Positions 31,565 to 40,960 of a stretch of 64,000 bases of DNA are shown here, in pieces. The DNA comes from Haloflavibacter putidus (lineage in GTDB: Bacteria; Bacteroidota; Bacteroidia; Flavobacteriales; Flavobacteriaceae). The DNA is taken from positions 186,001-250,000 of the forward strand of contig NZ_VIAR01000004.1 in the NCBI RefSeq assembly GCF_006546625.1, in the 5' to 3' direction. The translations under genes were made by a program, and so were the position numbers. The notes below the pieces were generated by a model. It was not told where the DNA came from. It worked only from the letters and a program-made list of their open reading frames with translations, and made no database searches. Each line of letters begins with the position of its first letter. The stretch's first letter is position 1.

Positions 31565-31966
31565 TTATTTTTTTCCTTTACGGAAAAATATTTTTAAAAC
31601 AGGCAATTTTTTAATCCCGTAAAGAACCAATATGGCAATACAAGCTGCAGTGCCCAAGCCGCCGCCGTAACCTTGAAAAAACTGACTGGCATGAAAATAT
31701 AAAAAACAGAATAAAACACCACTAACAGCTGTATGCCAGTAGCTGGGAAAAATAATTTTATTAACCATCCCAACAAAAGAAGCGCCAAAAAATATAAAAG
31801 CAATCTCTGTAGCTACAGTTGTTTCTAAGCCAATAATTTTTACCAGAATGGCTACAATTAAACTTGGTAAAGCAGATGCTGTAACGGCATCCCAATAAAA
31901 TTCACGCTGTAAAAAATACGGAATTACAGCGCCGCCAATACCGGTTAAAATATATAAAATTACCAT
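31565..31966 (-). CDS. small polytopic membrane protein, half of a duplicated pair
   Basis: This 133 aa protein has four hydrophobic segments: ILTGIGGAVIPYFL, TASALPSLIVAILVKIIGLE, IFFGASFVGMVNKIIFP and SQFFQGYGGGLGTAACIA. It ends in a basic tail FFRKGKK. It aligns along its whole length with the protein encoded immediately upstream, sharing F-V/I-GM, P-Y, F-QG-GG-LG and a V-A-L-V-K-I block. It overlaps that gene by 7 bp. I do not recognise the family. Confidence 0.65.
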   Translation of the reverse strand: MVILYILTGIGGAVIPYFLQREFYWDAVTASALPSLIVAILVKIIGLETTVATEIAFIFFGASFVGMVNKIIFPSYWHTAVSGVLFCFLYFHASQFFQGYGGGLGTAACIAILVLYGIKKLPVLKIFFRKGKK

Positions 31967-32538
31967 AAGAAATAGTGTAAAAGCAGGCTAAACAACATTC
32001 CTACAAAGGCTATGCTACCTAATTTTCCGCCAAAACCTTGAAACCAAAATTGCGAAATGCTAAAAAACAAGCCGCTAATAATGCCGGCCAGACTAAGAAT
32101 TAGATAATAGGGTTCTACAAAACCTTTTGTCATACCAATAAAGGAACCGCAATAAATAGCCGGTGCTAACAAAGCCGATGAGTTTTTAAATATCTTTTTT
32201 ATTAGAACTCCTACAAGTCCAACCACAGCCGAAGCTATGACGCCGCCAAGGCCTAATTCTATATTTAAAATTCCGGTCAATAAAGCGCCGCCCAAAACGC
32301 CTAAACTAAGCGACCAGGAAAAGTTGGAAATCTTGTCTTTTCTACGAAATAAATACAAATACGCCAGCAAAACACTTAAGATAAAAACCGTATGTGCCAA
32401 ACCAATATACCACGGATTTTCTTCTTCAAAAATTATAAAAAGTAAGAAAATACTGTGGGTGACAAAAAGTATAATCACCGGCAAGGGTGTTAACAGTTTT
32501 TGATAATTAGCAGGTTTTAAAGTATTGTTTTTTTTCAA
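31960..32538 (-). CDS. polytopic membrane protein, longer half of a duplicated pair
   Basis: This 192 aa protein has about six hydrophobic segments. The last four (LGGALLTGILNIELGLGG, ASAVVGLVGVLIKKIF, YCGSFIGMTKGFVEPYY, WFQGFGGKLGSIAFVG) match the downstream 133 aa protein. It has two extra N-terminal helices and a charged connector FRRKDKISNF. It lies 27 bp after the LETM1-related gene on the same strand and may be cotranscribed with it. Function is unknown. Confidence 0.65.
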   Translation of the reverse strand: MKKNNTLKPANYQKLLTPLPVIILFVTHSIFLLFIIFEEENPWYIGLAHTVFILSVLLAYLYLFRRKDKISNFSWSLSLGVLGGALLTGILNIELGLGGVIASAVVGLVGVLIKKIFKNSSALLAPAIYCGSFIGMTKGFVEPYYLILSLAGIISGLFFSISQFWFQGFGGKLGSIAFVGMLFSLLLHYFLW

Positions 32539-32565
32539 AAGAGGTGTTTTTTGGACTTGCCAAAA

Positions 32566-33759
32566 TTAATTGGTTATGCGGTTTTCGTTAAAGGCAGAAG
32601 GTAATAACTGCGGAATAAATTTTATAAGAATAGGCAGCAAAATACTGCCGCCGGGCAAAACAAAAATTGCCAAAGAAGGTACGCTTTTACAAATATCTAA
32701 AAGTTGTTCTTTTACAATTTTTCTCTCTTTTTCGGTTAGATTGCTGTGCGTAGATTTGCTGAGTAAAACTACCAATGCACCACTTTCTTTAATTTCTGTA
32801 AGCAAGCGGTTTTTATTCCGTAAAATAAGCAATTTTACTAATTTATGCGTGTTTTTATAGGCTTGATGAATTGCGTTAGAATTCTCAAAATAAGCTATTT
32901 CTGCTTTATGGGTTTTTAAAAATTCTTGCGTGCTTTCTAAAGCTTGGTGGGTGTCTTGTAGGCTAAAACCTAATTTTTTTCCTAAGTTTTCTATAAAAAG
33001 TTTTTCTGTTTTTTCTATAGCTTGATCGTTATAAACCGTTATACACGCCAAATCTAACACGTATTTTTTGGCGTTAGTGTTTTTTAAAGCTTTAAACTTT
33101 ATTTCTTGCAAATGCTTTACGGAAGGTTTTTGATTGGTATACCGAAGCGAATTTTGGAGCAATTTTAGCACTAAAGCTTCATAAATATTTTTCTCTGCTT
33201 TTTGCTGAAATGCCAAATACATGGTATTTACAATGTTGGTTTCAGTATTTTTTAAATAAGCTAGCGGAGATTGTTTAGTTTTTAAAAATGTTTCAAAACC
33301 TAAAACATCTAAATATAATAAGGCATTAGTAAGCAGATTGCTAAAGTTTTTTTGCAATAAATTCTGGTTGGTTTGTATGCGTGCGTGCAGCAAATTTTCT
33401 AATTGAGAAGCCGGGCTACTTTTAAACTTAAATAGTTTTTTAAAAGTTTTATGTTGACTTTCTATACTAAGATAATACGCGCAAATTTTTGTTAGGCAGG
33501 CTTTTGCATCTTTTTTTTTACCGTGTTGATAATAGCTTACCACCAAAGCATCTAAGAGGTTTATTTTGGTTTTTTCTTCTATGGTCCATTTGCTGCTTAT
33601 GCTTTGCGGATAGCTAGGGGTTTGCAAGGTATTTGCGTAAATAAAACCGGCATTTCTAAGTTCTAAATAAAAATTATTTGTTTGCCAGTTTTTGTCGTGT
33701 AGGTTTTCTAAAACTACAGGAAAATGTTTTTCTATCCATCCGGAGGCAGAAGGGTTCAT
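32566..33759 (-). CDS. LETM1-related biofilm-associated protein
   Basis: This 397 aa, largely helical protein has a C-terminal region (about residues 320-397: LLSKSTHSNLTEKERKIVKEQL, read here in parts, then SLAIFVLPGGSILLPILIKF) that matches the LETM1 ribosome-binding-like domain ending in a hydrophobic segment. Proteins of this layout in Flavobacteriia are annotated as LETM1-related and biofilm-associated. In eukaryotes LETM1 is a mitochondrial inner-membrane cation exchanger with ribosome contact. No such activity is proven in bacteria. A possible TATTTTTG promoter box lies at 33773-33780 on the minus strand. Confidence 0.75.
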   Translation of the reverse strand: MNPSASGWIEKHFPVVLENLHDKNWQTNNFYLELRNAGFIYANTLQTPSYPQSISSKWTIEEKTKINLLDALVVSYYQHGKKKDAKACLTKICAYYLSIESQHKTFKKLFKFKSSPASQLENLLHARIQTNQNLLQKNFSNLLTNALLYLDVLGFETFLKTKQSPLAYLKNTETNIVNTMYLAFQQKAEKNIYEALVLKLLQNSLRYTNQKPSVKHLQEIKFKALKNTNAKKYVLDLACITVYNDQAIEKTEKLFIENLGKKLGFSLQDTHQALESTQEFLKTHKAEIAYFENSNAIHQAYKNTHKLVKLLILRNKNRLLTEIKESGALVVLLSKSTHSNLTEKERKIVKEQLLDICKSVPSLAIFVLPGGSILLPILIKFIPQLLPSAFNENRITN

Positions 33760-33786
33760 AGGTATTTTTTTTCAAAAATAACATAA

Positions 33787-33818
33787 AAAAAAGACTGCCA
33801 AAGTAGACAGTCTTTTTT
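33787..33818 (-). terminator. intrinsic terminator of the 273 aa lipoprotein gene
   Basis: AAAAAAGACTG (33787-33797) pairs with CAGTCTTTTTT (33808-33818) over a 10 nt loop. On the minus strand the stem is followed by a T run. It lies 24 bp after the lipoprotein stop. Confidence 0.85.
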
Positions 33819-33841
33819 ACATTTTTTAGCTTAATCTAATT

Positions 33842-34663
33842 TTACTTTTCTAGGGTAAAAGTTCTGGTTACAGGATTGTAAGGACTTTCAACGCGGTTAT
33901 TATCTGCGTCTAATAATTCTAATTGCACAGTGTTTTCACCCATTGGTAAACCTTCCATAACATAAGGTGTCCATTCTGTAATCATAAATTCTTCTCCGTT
34001 TATGGTAGCTTTTACTTTGTTTCCGCCATCGCTTAAATCTGTATTAAGCAAGTAGAAATCTAACATTACTTTTTGCGTGTCTTTGCCAGAATAGGTTCCT
34101 TTTGGTCTGCTGTAAAACATATGTGGAGCAGAGAAATCTACGTCTAATTTGTTTTCTTCCGATACATCGCCTACAGATAATTTCTTAATTACATAAGCAT
34201 TTTTGTTTTTAACAGCTTCGTGATAAGAGCGAGACAAGAAAGCCAAAACGGTATGGTCTCCTTCTTCTAAGTTTTTGGTGAAACTATCTTCATAATGTGC
34301 AGAATACGGATTGTTATCTACAATAAAATGTACGTGTTGTCCTTTTTTAGACTCTGCAATACCCAGATCGCTATCGGTTTCTGTAGGAATTCCTAACTCG
34401 TAGTTTTCTACATCAAATTGAAATTCTACTTCTCCGGCAGCAACTTGATCTTTTGTGGGTTTTGTCATACTTAAGGCTGCATCGTCAAATTTTGGTGAGC
34501 CTTGCATTTTGGTCAAGGTGATTTTTGATTTTTCATCAGAAACATCTTGCTCTTGTTCCATTTGGTCTGCCGCATTAGTGTCTGTATCTTTTTTGTTCTC
34601 GGTTTTACAAGAAGAAGCAAAAATTAACGCAAACATTGCTATTGTCAAACTTACTTTTTTCAT
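33842..34663 (-). CDS. conserved-type lipoprotein of unknown function
   Basis: This 273 aa protein has a lipobox (IFASSC), an acidic linker and then two beta-rich domains. The first contains KGQHVHFIVDNNPYSAHYED, followed by HTVLAFLSRSYHEAVKN. The second contains GTYSGKDTQKVMLDFYL and ends with RTFTLEK. Similar proteins I recall in flavobacteria are sometimes called phosphopeptide-binding, but I see no such evidence here. The HVHF and H-A-FLSRSYHE pattern is close to DUF4399. It is a single-gene transcript with its own terminator. Confidence 0.7.
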   Translation of the reverse strand: MKKVSLTIAMFALIFASSCKTENKKDTDTNAADQMEQEQDVSDEKSKITLTKMQGSPKFDDAALSMTKPTKDQVAAGEVEFQFDVENYELGIPTETDSDLGIAESKKGQHVHFIVDNNPYSAHYEDSFTKNLEEGDHTVLAFLSRSYHEAVKNKNAYVIKKLSVGDVSEENKLDVDFSAPHMFYSRPKGTYSGKDTQKVMLDFYLLNTDLSDGGNKVKATINGEEFMITEWTPYVMEGLPMGENTVQLELLDADNNRVESPYNPVTRTFTLEK

Positions 34664-34837
34664 AATATTTATATTATTTCATTTTTGGTAGAATAAAAGT
34701 ACTAGGATAAGCGCCAACCGCAAAAAAATTAAAAAAAGCTTAACATTAAGTTATACAATAAATTTTATCGCAATTTCTATCGTATATCTTACATTTTGTT
34801 ATTCCGTAAAGAAAAAAGTTAAAATTTGAACAGCTTT

Positions 34838-35707
34838 TTAGGGTACATAAACCTCTAGAATTTTAGGAACTATTTTGGCAGATACATTGGTAAGGTCTTC
34901 GCAATATTCGCCATCTATCTGAAAACTTACAGGTTTTGGCGTGCTTATTTTTACCTCTTTAAGCGGTATAATTTCTACAAAATCTTTAGACATTTCTGCT
35001 TCTTCGTTTAAGGTTTTTAAAATTTCTAAAACATCTAGTTTTTTAAAAATTAGCAATTCAAAAATACCATCGTCTATTTTGCCGTCTGGATTTACTATTG
35101 CTCCGGTGCCAAATTTTTTGCTGTTAGCAAGCGCAATCATAATGGCTTGGCGTGTAAACTTTTTTTCTTTTGTTTTGATGGTAAAAGGGTAGGGACCTTC
35201 GTTTTGAATTAGAGTAGGTATAGAATTTAACGCATAACCTAGTTTTCCGCGTATACTACTATTTGTAAACTCTTTAATTAACTCTGCGTTTAAGCCAAAA
35301 TCGCTAATGTGTAAACCCAGCTCATTATTAATGTTTATAGCATCTATAGTTCTTGTTTTGTTGCCTAATGCTACTTTTAAAAACGTTTCTGGCGTTTGGG
35401 GTAAATTTAAATCGCTGGCCAAACCGTTGGCAGAACCTGCCGGTAAAATTGCTATGGGTGTTGCTGGTGTTTCGGGGTTTTGTAAACATTCGGCAAGCAT
35501 TTTTATACTGCCATCGCCTCCTGCAACTAAAATCCTATCAAAATTATTTTTCTGTAAGAGGTTCGCAATTTGCTCTTTATCATTTTGTCCGTTAGTTTTA
35601 TAAAGCTCTAAAGTGTCTTTTGGTTCAAGAAAATGGCGCAATTTTCTTACGAGAAATGCTTTATCTTGATTTCCGCTAACCGGATTTATGACCATCAAAA
35701 TTTCCAT
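34838..35707 (-). CDS. diacylglycerol kinase / lipid kinase family protein
   Basis: This 289 aa protein has the family motifs MVINPVSGN at the start, ILVAGGDGSIKMLAECL at about residues 59-75 as the ATP-binding glycine motif, and ILPAGSANGLASDLNLP. The C-terminal beta-sandwich ends SFQIDGEYCEDL. It resembles the soluble DgkB/YegS type, which phosphorylates diacylglycerol or related lipids at the membrane face. It is divergent from an APP1-type phosphatase gene with 71 bp between starts, so opposing lipid reactions are encoded side by side. Confidence 0.9.
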   Translation of the reverse strand: MEILMVINPVSGNQDKAFLVRKLRHFLEPKDTLELYKTNGQNDKEQIANLLQKNNFDRILVAGGDGSIKMLAECLQNPETPATPIAILPAGSANGLASDLNLPQTPETFLKVALGNKTRTIDAININNELGLHISDFGLNAELIKEFTNSSIRGKLGYALNSIPTLIQNEGPYPFTIKTKEKKFTRQAIMIALANSKKFGTGAIVNPDGKIDDGIFELLIFKKLDVLEILKTLNEEAEMSKDFVEIIPLKEVKISTPKPVSFQIDGEYCEDLTNVSAKIVPKILEVYVP

Positions 35708-35778
35708 AATTATATAAAAATCGTATTTTGTAAAAATATTGGTTAATATATAAAGACCACATTATTTTTCTTAATTAT

Positions 35779-36741
35779 ATGAAATTAGATTTAAAAATTT
35801 ACAGAGGTTATGCTAACGAACGTAAGGTGGTAGTCTACGGACACGTTTTTGAAAAAGCCGCACCAGATGTTTTTGAAATGGATTTGCCGTGGTATAAACA
35901 CGCTTTTCAAGTTTTGCGTATGTTTCGCATAAAAACCAGTAGTAATATAGCTATTTCTTTAAAAATTTTAGGTAAAACAGCTGAGACCAAAACTTTAGAC
36001 GACGGGCATTTTAAAGTAATGGTGCCATATGATGGTAATTTAGAACCAGGTTGGCATAAATTTTCTGTTTCTGTAAAAAGCGGTGAAAATGAAGTGGAAG
36101 AATCTGGTGAGTTTGTAAAACCTTTTCCCGGGGAATACGGCGTGATTTCTGATATAGATGATACCTTTTTAATTTCGCATTCCGGTAATATTTTTAAAAA
36201 ATTATATGTTATGCTTACGCGGAATGTAAATCGGCGTAAAGTTTATAAGAATGTAGTAAAACACTATCGTTTACTAAATAAACTAGGCAGAAAAGAAAGA
36301 GATAAAAATAACGCTTTTTTTTATGTGAGTAGTAGCGAGTGGAATTTGTATAATTTTATTATACAGTTTACAGAATTACATGATTTTCCTAAAGCGGTTT
36401 TAAAATTACAAGATATTAAAACCGGTTTACGCGATTTTTTTAAATCCGGAAAAGGAGATCACGGGCATAAGTTTCATAAAATACATCATATTGTAGAGTT
36501 TTATCCGGAACTACATTTTATTTTGCTAGGAGATGACTCGCAGCGAGATGTGTTTATTTATCGTGATATTTCTAAGCAATTTCCAAAAAACATTAGCACG
36601 ATTTACATTAGACAAACGGGTAAAAAAAAGAAGAAAGAGGTAATAGCTATTTTAAAAGATTTGGAAGAGATTGGTATCAAGACTTGTTATTTTAACAATA
36701 GTGCAGAAGCTATGCAACATAGTGAAGAAAAATTGAGCTAA
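35779..36741 (+). CDS. APP1-type phosphatidate phosphatase domain (DUF2183) protein
   Basis: This 320 aa protein has an N-terminal beta-rich part (IYRGYANERKVVVYGHVFE) and a C-terminal HAD-like phosphatase domain. The nucleophile motif is SDIDDTFLISHS at about residues 126-137, the second motif FYVSSSEWNLYNFI, and the acidic motif FILLGDDSQRD. These are the hallmarks of DUF2183, the yeast App1 catalytic domain, which removes phosphate from phosphatidic acid. It has no membrane anchor. It is divergent from a diacylglycerol kinase gene, which makes the same lipid. Confidence 0.88.
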   Translation: MKLDLKIYRGYANERKVVVYGHVFEKAAPDVFEMDLPWYKHAFQVLRMFRIKTSSNIAISLKILGKTAETKTLDDGHFKVMVPYDGNLEPGWHKFSVSVKSGENEVEESGEFVKPFPGEYGVISDIDDTFLISHSGNIFKKLYVMLTRNVNRRKVYKNVVKHYRLLNKLGRKERDKNNAFFYVSSSEWNLYNFIIQFTELHDFPKAVLKLQDIKTGLRDFFKSGKGDHGHKFHKIHHIVEFYPELHFILLGDDSQRDVFIYRDISKQFPKNISTIYIRQTGKKKKKEVIAILKDLEEIGIKTCYFNNSAEAMQHSEEKLS

Positions 36742-36744
36742 CAA

Positions 36745-36770
36745 AAAAGACCGCTAAAAAGCGATCTTTT
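36745..36770. terminator. intrinsic terminator
   Basis: AAAAGA-C-CGC (36745-36754) pairs with GCG-A-TCTTTT (36761-36770) with one internal mismatch, followed by AATTTTTTT. It lies between the APP1-type gene and the convergent YtxH gene and can act in both directions. Confidence 0.75.
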
Positions 36771-36797
36771 AATTTTTTTCTAACAGTTTACAGCAAT

Positions 36798-37082
36798 CTA
36801 ACTTGCAGCATCATGCAAATCTGCTTTTGCTTTATTTGCAATTTCTTCTCCCTTAGAATCTGCCATAGCTGCATTTTTTCGTGCCTTTAGCGATTCTATT
36901 TTATGTTCTAAAGAATTTTTCACTTCGCCAAATTTATCTTTTGCTCCAGATACATAATCGTTACCGGTTTGAGAAATTTGCTTGCGCGTATCAGCACCTT
37001 TTTTTGGTGCAAATAAAATTCCTGCTAATGCTCCTACGGCAGCGCCAGAAGTGATTCCGATTAAAATTTTTCCTAACTTCAT
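36798..37082 (-). CDS. YtxH domain-containing small protein
   Basis: This 94 aa protein starts with a glycine/alanine-rich hydrophobic segment (ILIGITSGAAVGALAGILFAP) followed by KKGADTRKQIS and a long amphipathic Lys/Glu/Ala helix. This is the YtxH/gas-vesicle-like pattern of stress-associated small membrane proteins. It is a single gene with its own upstream region. Confidence 0.88.
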   Translation of the reverse strand: MKLGKILIGITSGAAVGALAGILFAPKKGADTRKQISQTGNDYVSGAKDKFGEVKNSLEHKIESLKARKNAAMADSKGEEIANKAKADLHDAAS

Positions 37083-37206
37083 TTTTCTTTTTTTTATGGT
37101 TATTGTTTTGCTGGGTTAAAATTACAATAAGAATCTCTTCCTTCCATACTTATAAAGTTAAGCTATGTATAAACTTTTTAATAGAATCTTAAAGATTTAA
37201 CACTTG

Positions 37207-38976
37207 TTAATTTTCCTTATTTTTGGAAGTTTTATTTTCTATAAGAAACCGCTCTTTAGATAAGTGCGCCCCATGTTCTAACTCGCTTATAAATTTAACC
37301 AAATCTTCGCGCAAAGCGCAATGTAAATCCCACGTGGTTGTTGCATCTTTAGCACTACACAAAGCTCTAATTTTAATAGCTTTTTCTGTCATATCTACAA
37401 CTTGCAAAACCGGTGGATAATCTTGGTCCCAATTCTCTGAATTTTCTAGCAATTCTTTAAATTTCTCACGTATTTTTTGTACATCTACTTTATAATCTGC
37501 ATATAGAACTATAGGTCTAATTTGGTGAGCAGAATTCATAGACCAGTTTTCAAAAGTATTGGTAATTACGCTTTTCAGCGGAATTATAAGTCGGCGTAAA
37601 TCCCATGTTCTTACCACCATATAGGTAAACCTTATATCTTCTACATAACCCCAGTCATCATCAAAAATCACTGTGTCGCCAATACTAGCCGGTCTGGTAA
37701 TAGCAATTTGAATACCGGCAATAATATTCCCTAAAGTACTTTGGGCTGCAATACCTAAAATAACGGTAGCAACACCAGCCGATGCCATTAAAGAAATACC
37801 AATCTTTTCTAATGATCTAAATTGCGATAAAACAACACTTACTCCAATAATAATAACTACAAAAGTGAGAATTCTTCTTGCTACCGAAACATAGGTAAGC
37901 AATTTTCTCGCCTCCGAATTTTCTTCTGCGTTAATATCGCCAATTCTACCTTCTGCCAAATGACTTATAAAGTAATCTACCATTCGCATAAAAAACCAAG
38001 TGATAGAGCCAATTACCATAATTATAAGAATAGCGTACAAGGTGCTGGCATAATAACCGGTAAACGAGATAAGTTTGTTTAAAACCAAGTAGAAAAATAA
38101 AACGCCAATGGTGAGACCTGCCGGTTTGGCAAGTTTACTGGCTATATTATGAATCCATATTTTATTGGAGTTTAAGAATATTTTTCTAAAAATATAGGCT
38201 GTGAGCTTACCTACAAAGTAAGATAGAAAAAAGAGTAGGAGGGTACTTACAAATTTCCATACAGGAATTTTCCATATTTTTAAACGTGCCCAATCCGGCA
38301 TCATTCTGTCTAATCTTCTTGGGCCGTAAACCTTATATAGTGCATCAATATTATCTACGGTATTGGCAGAAATTAACCAAATTGCACCATAATCTTTATA
38401 TTTAATACGTTGCAACCGTAAAATTACATCTCTGTCTTCTAGATCTATTGCTCCAAAAACGAGACTTCTTCGTGGTTTTCCGGCAACAGCTTGGTTGGTG
38501 GTGGTGCTTATATCTATTTGTCCGTCTGGTCTGTCAGGCAAATCGTCCCAATTAATACGCACGCGTTGGTTTATTACAAAATAGAGTTTTTCTGCCAGAG
38601 TTGCCGCCTCTTTTCGCGTTAGATCATCTGGCATCAAATTGTAATTCAGCGCAAACAATGCGTCTTCGTAATTGTCATTTCTCGCATTTAATACAAAGTG
38701 CTCTAAAGCCGCTTGCGGAGTCTGTAAATTAAATTCGTTTGGGGGCAAACCAACCGATTTGTTAAGTCTGCTTAATTGGTAATATGCTTCATTATAAGCT
38801 TTTATAGAATTGGGTCTAAAATCTTCTTTGTCTTTGGTAACAGAGGTTTTTGAAGGAAGATTGCCTTGCGTGGTATCTTTGTCTTGTTTCTGATAAAAGC
38901 TAGTACCCGCAGTAGAATGACAAACAGAAAATAGCGTAAATAGAGCTACGGCAACAACTAAATTATAATTTCTCAT
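37207..38976 (-). CDS. MscS-family mechanosensitive ion channel
   Basis: I place the start at Met 38976 (MRNYNLVVAVALF), which begins a good signal peptide ending STAG; the ATG at 39003 adds nine residues. The 589 aa protein has a periplasmic N-terminal domain to about residue 235, four to five membrane segments, and the MscS pore and beta domain: LMASAGVATVILGIAAQS, then GNIIAGIQIAITRPASIGD. The C-terminal cage part contains RVTWDL-like SAKDATTTWDLHCALRE. It should release pressure on osmotic down-shock. The large periplasmic domain makes it a medium-size MscS relative. Confidence 0.9.
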   Translation of the reverse strand: MRNYNLVVAVALFTLFSVCHSTAGTSFYQKQDKDTTQGNLPSKTSVTKDKEDFRPNSIKAYNEAYYQLSRLNKSVGLPPNEFNLQTPQAALEHFVLNARNDNYEDALFALNYNLMPDDLTRKEAATLAEKLYFVINQRVRINWDDLPDRPDGQIDISTTTNQAVAGKPRRSLVFGAIDLEDRDVILRLQRIKYKDYGAIWLISANTVDNIDALYKVYGPRRLDRMMPDWARLKIWKIPVWKFVSTLLLFFLSYFVGKLTAYIFRKIFLNSNKIWIHNIASKLAKPAGLTIGVLFFYLVLNKLISFTGYYASTLYAILIIMVIGSITWFFMRMVDYFISHLAEGRIGDINAEENSEARKLLTYVSVARRILTFVVIIIGVSVVLSQFRSLEKIGISLMASAGVATVILGIAAQSTLGNIIAGIQIAITRPASIGDTVIFDDDWGYVEDIRFTYMVVRTWDLRRLIIPLKSVITNTFENWSMNSAHQIRPIVLYADYKVDVQKIREKFKELLENSENWDQDYPPVLQVVDMTEKAIKIRALCSAKDATTTWDLHCALREDLVKFISELEHGAHLSKERFLIENKTSKNKEN

Positions 38977-39102
38977 GCGGTTTATGTAAAAATAGATTAA
39001 CAATGGTACGCTGCAATTGTACTACAATAAGTTCAAATTACTGTTAAAAATAACAAAAGCTGCAAAAAAATTGCAGCTTTTGATCTTTAACTTTCGCAAC
39101 AC

Positions 39103-40920
39103 CTAGAAGCAATAATCGTTTTCTTCCGTAAGTTTTTCGGCAATTGTATTTCTTAGTGCTACTACGTTTGGCATGTTTTCGTATTTAGTAAAACGTTTAA
39201 GCCCCATAAGCAGCATTCGTTGCTCATCGCCTTCCGCAAAGGAAACAATGCCTTCTTTTGCTTTATGGTTTATTGTATCTACCGCTTGGTAAAGGTATAA
39301 TTTAGCCATTGCAATTTGCTCTTTTTGGGCATCTTCTCCAAAACGCTTAGCATTCTTTTCGGCACGTAAAATACCGGATTCTGCCATATAAACCTCAATT
39401 AAAATATCGGCAGAAGCCAATAGCAATTGTTGGTGTTCTTCTAATTCTTGTCCAAATTTCTGAATAGCGCTACCGGCTACCATTAAAAATACTTTCTTTA
39501 ATTTTTTAAGCATTTCTTTTTCTTCGGCAAACAACTGGTTATAATCGGGTTTGTCAAAAGAAGGTATAGAGGTTAATTCTTTTGCCACTGCTTGCGCTGG
39601 TCCTAATAAATCTACGTGGCCTTTCATTGCTTTTTTAATAAGCATTCCTACGGCCAACATTCTATTTATTTCGTTGGTACCTTCGTATATTCTAGAAATA
39701 CGTGCATCTCTCCAAGCCGCTTCCATTGGCGTATCTGCAGAGAAACCCATTCCGCCAAAAATCTGTATACCTTCGTCACTACAGTTTTGAATATCTTCAG
39801 AACAAGCTACTTTTAAAATAGAACATTCTATAGCGTATTCTTCAATACCTTTCAATTCTGCTTCTGAAGCAGAATTGCCGCTCTCTTTACGGATATTAAT
39901 GCGGTCTTCTATATCTTTTGCAGCGCGATAACTTGCAGCTTCTCCCACATAAGCAGAGGTTGCCATTTCTGCCAGTTTCATTTTTATAGCGCCAAATTTT
40001 GCAATGGGTGTATCAAACTGTACTCTGTCGTTAGCATACTTTACGGAATGATCTATCACCCGGCGTTGCGCGTCTAAACAAGCCGCAGCCAACTTTACAC
40101 GACCAAAGTTAAGCGCATTCATCGCAATTTTAAAGCCGTTGCCACGTTCTGAAAGCAAGTTTTCTTTAGGAACAAGCGTGTCGTTAAAGAAAACTTGTCG
40201 GGTAGAGGAAGCATGAATTCCCAATTTTTTTTCTTCTTCGCCAAAGCTAATGCCGTTAGGGTTTTCTTTGTCGTATTCTACTATAAAACCACTTATGTAT
40301 TTGTCGTCTTCAATTCTGGCAAAAACTATAAAAATGTCTGCAAACCCCGCGTTGGAAATCCACATTTTCTGACCGTTAATTTTATAGTTTTTTCCGTCTT
40401 CTGTAAGTTCTGCTTTGGTTTTTCCAGAATTGGCATCACTTCCCGCCCCAGGTTCAGTAAGGCAATACGCGCCAAACCACTCGCCGGTAGCTAATTTTGG
40501 AATATATTTTTTACGTTGCTCTTCATTTCCGTAAAGTAAAATTGGTAAAGTACCAATACCGGTATGGGCACCAAATGCAGTTGCGATAGATCCGGTTGCC
40601 CCGGAAATATAGTCGCAAACCAGCATCGTAGAAACAAAGCCCATTCCTAAACCATCATATTCTTCTGGAATAGCAACGCTTAAAAAACCAAGCTCTCCGG
40701 CTTTTTTTAAAATTTCTTCGGTAACTGCATAGTTCTTTTTTTCTATTTCTTCTTTTTTAGGAACTACCTCGCGATCTACAAAATCTTTAACCGAATCGCG
40801 CATCATTTTTTGCTCTTCACTAAAGTCTTCCGGAGTAAATACATCTTCTGCTTTTGTTTCCTTAACCAAAAACTGTCCGCCGCGTAGAAGATCATCTTTT
40901 TTATTTTCGTTTTTTTCCAT
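39103..40920 (-). CDS. fadE: acyl-CoA dehydrogenase, long form (FadE-like)
   Basis: This 605 aa FAD enzyme has an N-terminal helical domain, the flavin motif GAYCLTEPGAGSDANSG, and the catalytic region GGMGFSADTPMEAAWRDARI followed by YEGTNEINR with its glutamate. A C-terminal extension of about 170 residues is present, as in VLCAD/ACAD9 and in Bacillus FadE. It catalyses the first step of fatty acid beta-oxidation. It is last in the marR-fadN-fadA-fadE-like series, with a 198 bp gap before it containing 13 octamer repeats, so its expression may be partly independent. Confidence 0.92.
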   Translation of the reverse strand: MEKNENKKDDLLRGGQFLVKETKAEDVFTPEDFSEEQKMMRDSVKDFVDREVVPKKEEIEKKNYAVTEEILKKAGELGFLSVAIPEEYDGLGMGFVSTMLVCDYISGATGSIATAFGAHTGIGTLPILLYGNEEQRKKYIPKLATGEWFGAYCLTEPGAGSDANSGKTKAELTEDGKNYKINGQKMWISNAGFADIFIVFARIEDDKYISGFIVEYDKENPNGISFGEEEKKLGIHASSTRQVFFNDTLVPKENLLSERGNGFKIAMNALNFGRVKLAAACLDAQRRVIDHSVKYANDRVQFDTPIAKFGAIKMKLAEMATSAYVGEAASYRAAKDIEDRINIRKESGNSASEAELKGIEEYAIECSILKVACSEDIQNCSDEGIQIFGGMGFSADTPMEAAWRDARISRIYEGTNEINRMLAVGMLIKKAMKGHVDLLGPAQAVAKELTSIPSFDKPDYNQLFAEEKEMLKKLKKVFLMVAGSAIQKFGQELEEHQQLLLASADILIEVYMAESGILRAEKNAKRFGEDAQKEQIAMAKLYLYQAVDTINHKAKEGIVSFAEGDEQRMLLMGLKRFTKYENMPNVVALRNTIAEKLTEENDYCF

Positions 40921-40960
40921 TTTTTATTGTCTTATGAATTTTGTTGTTGTTTTATTAAGA

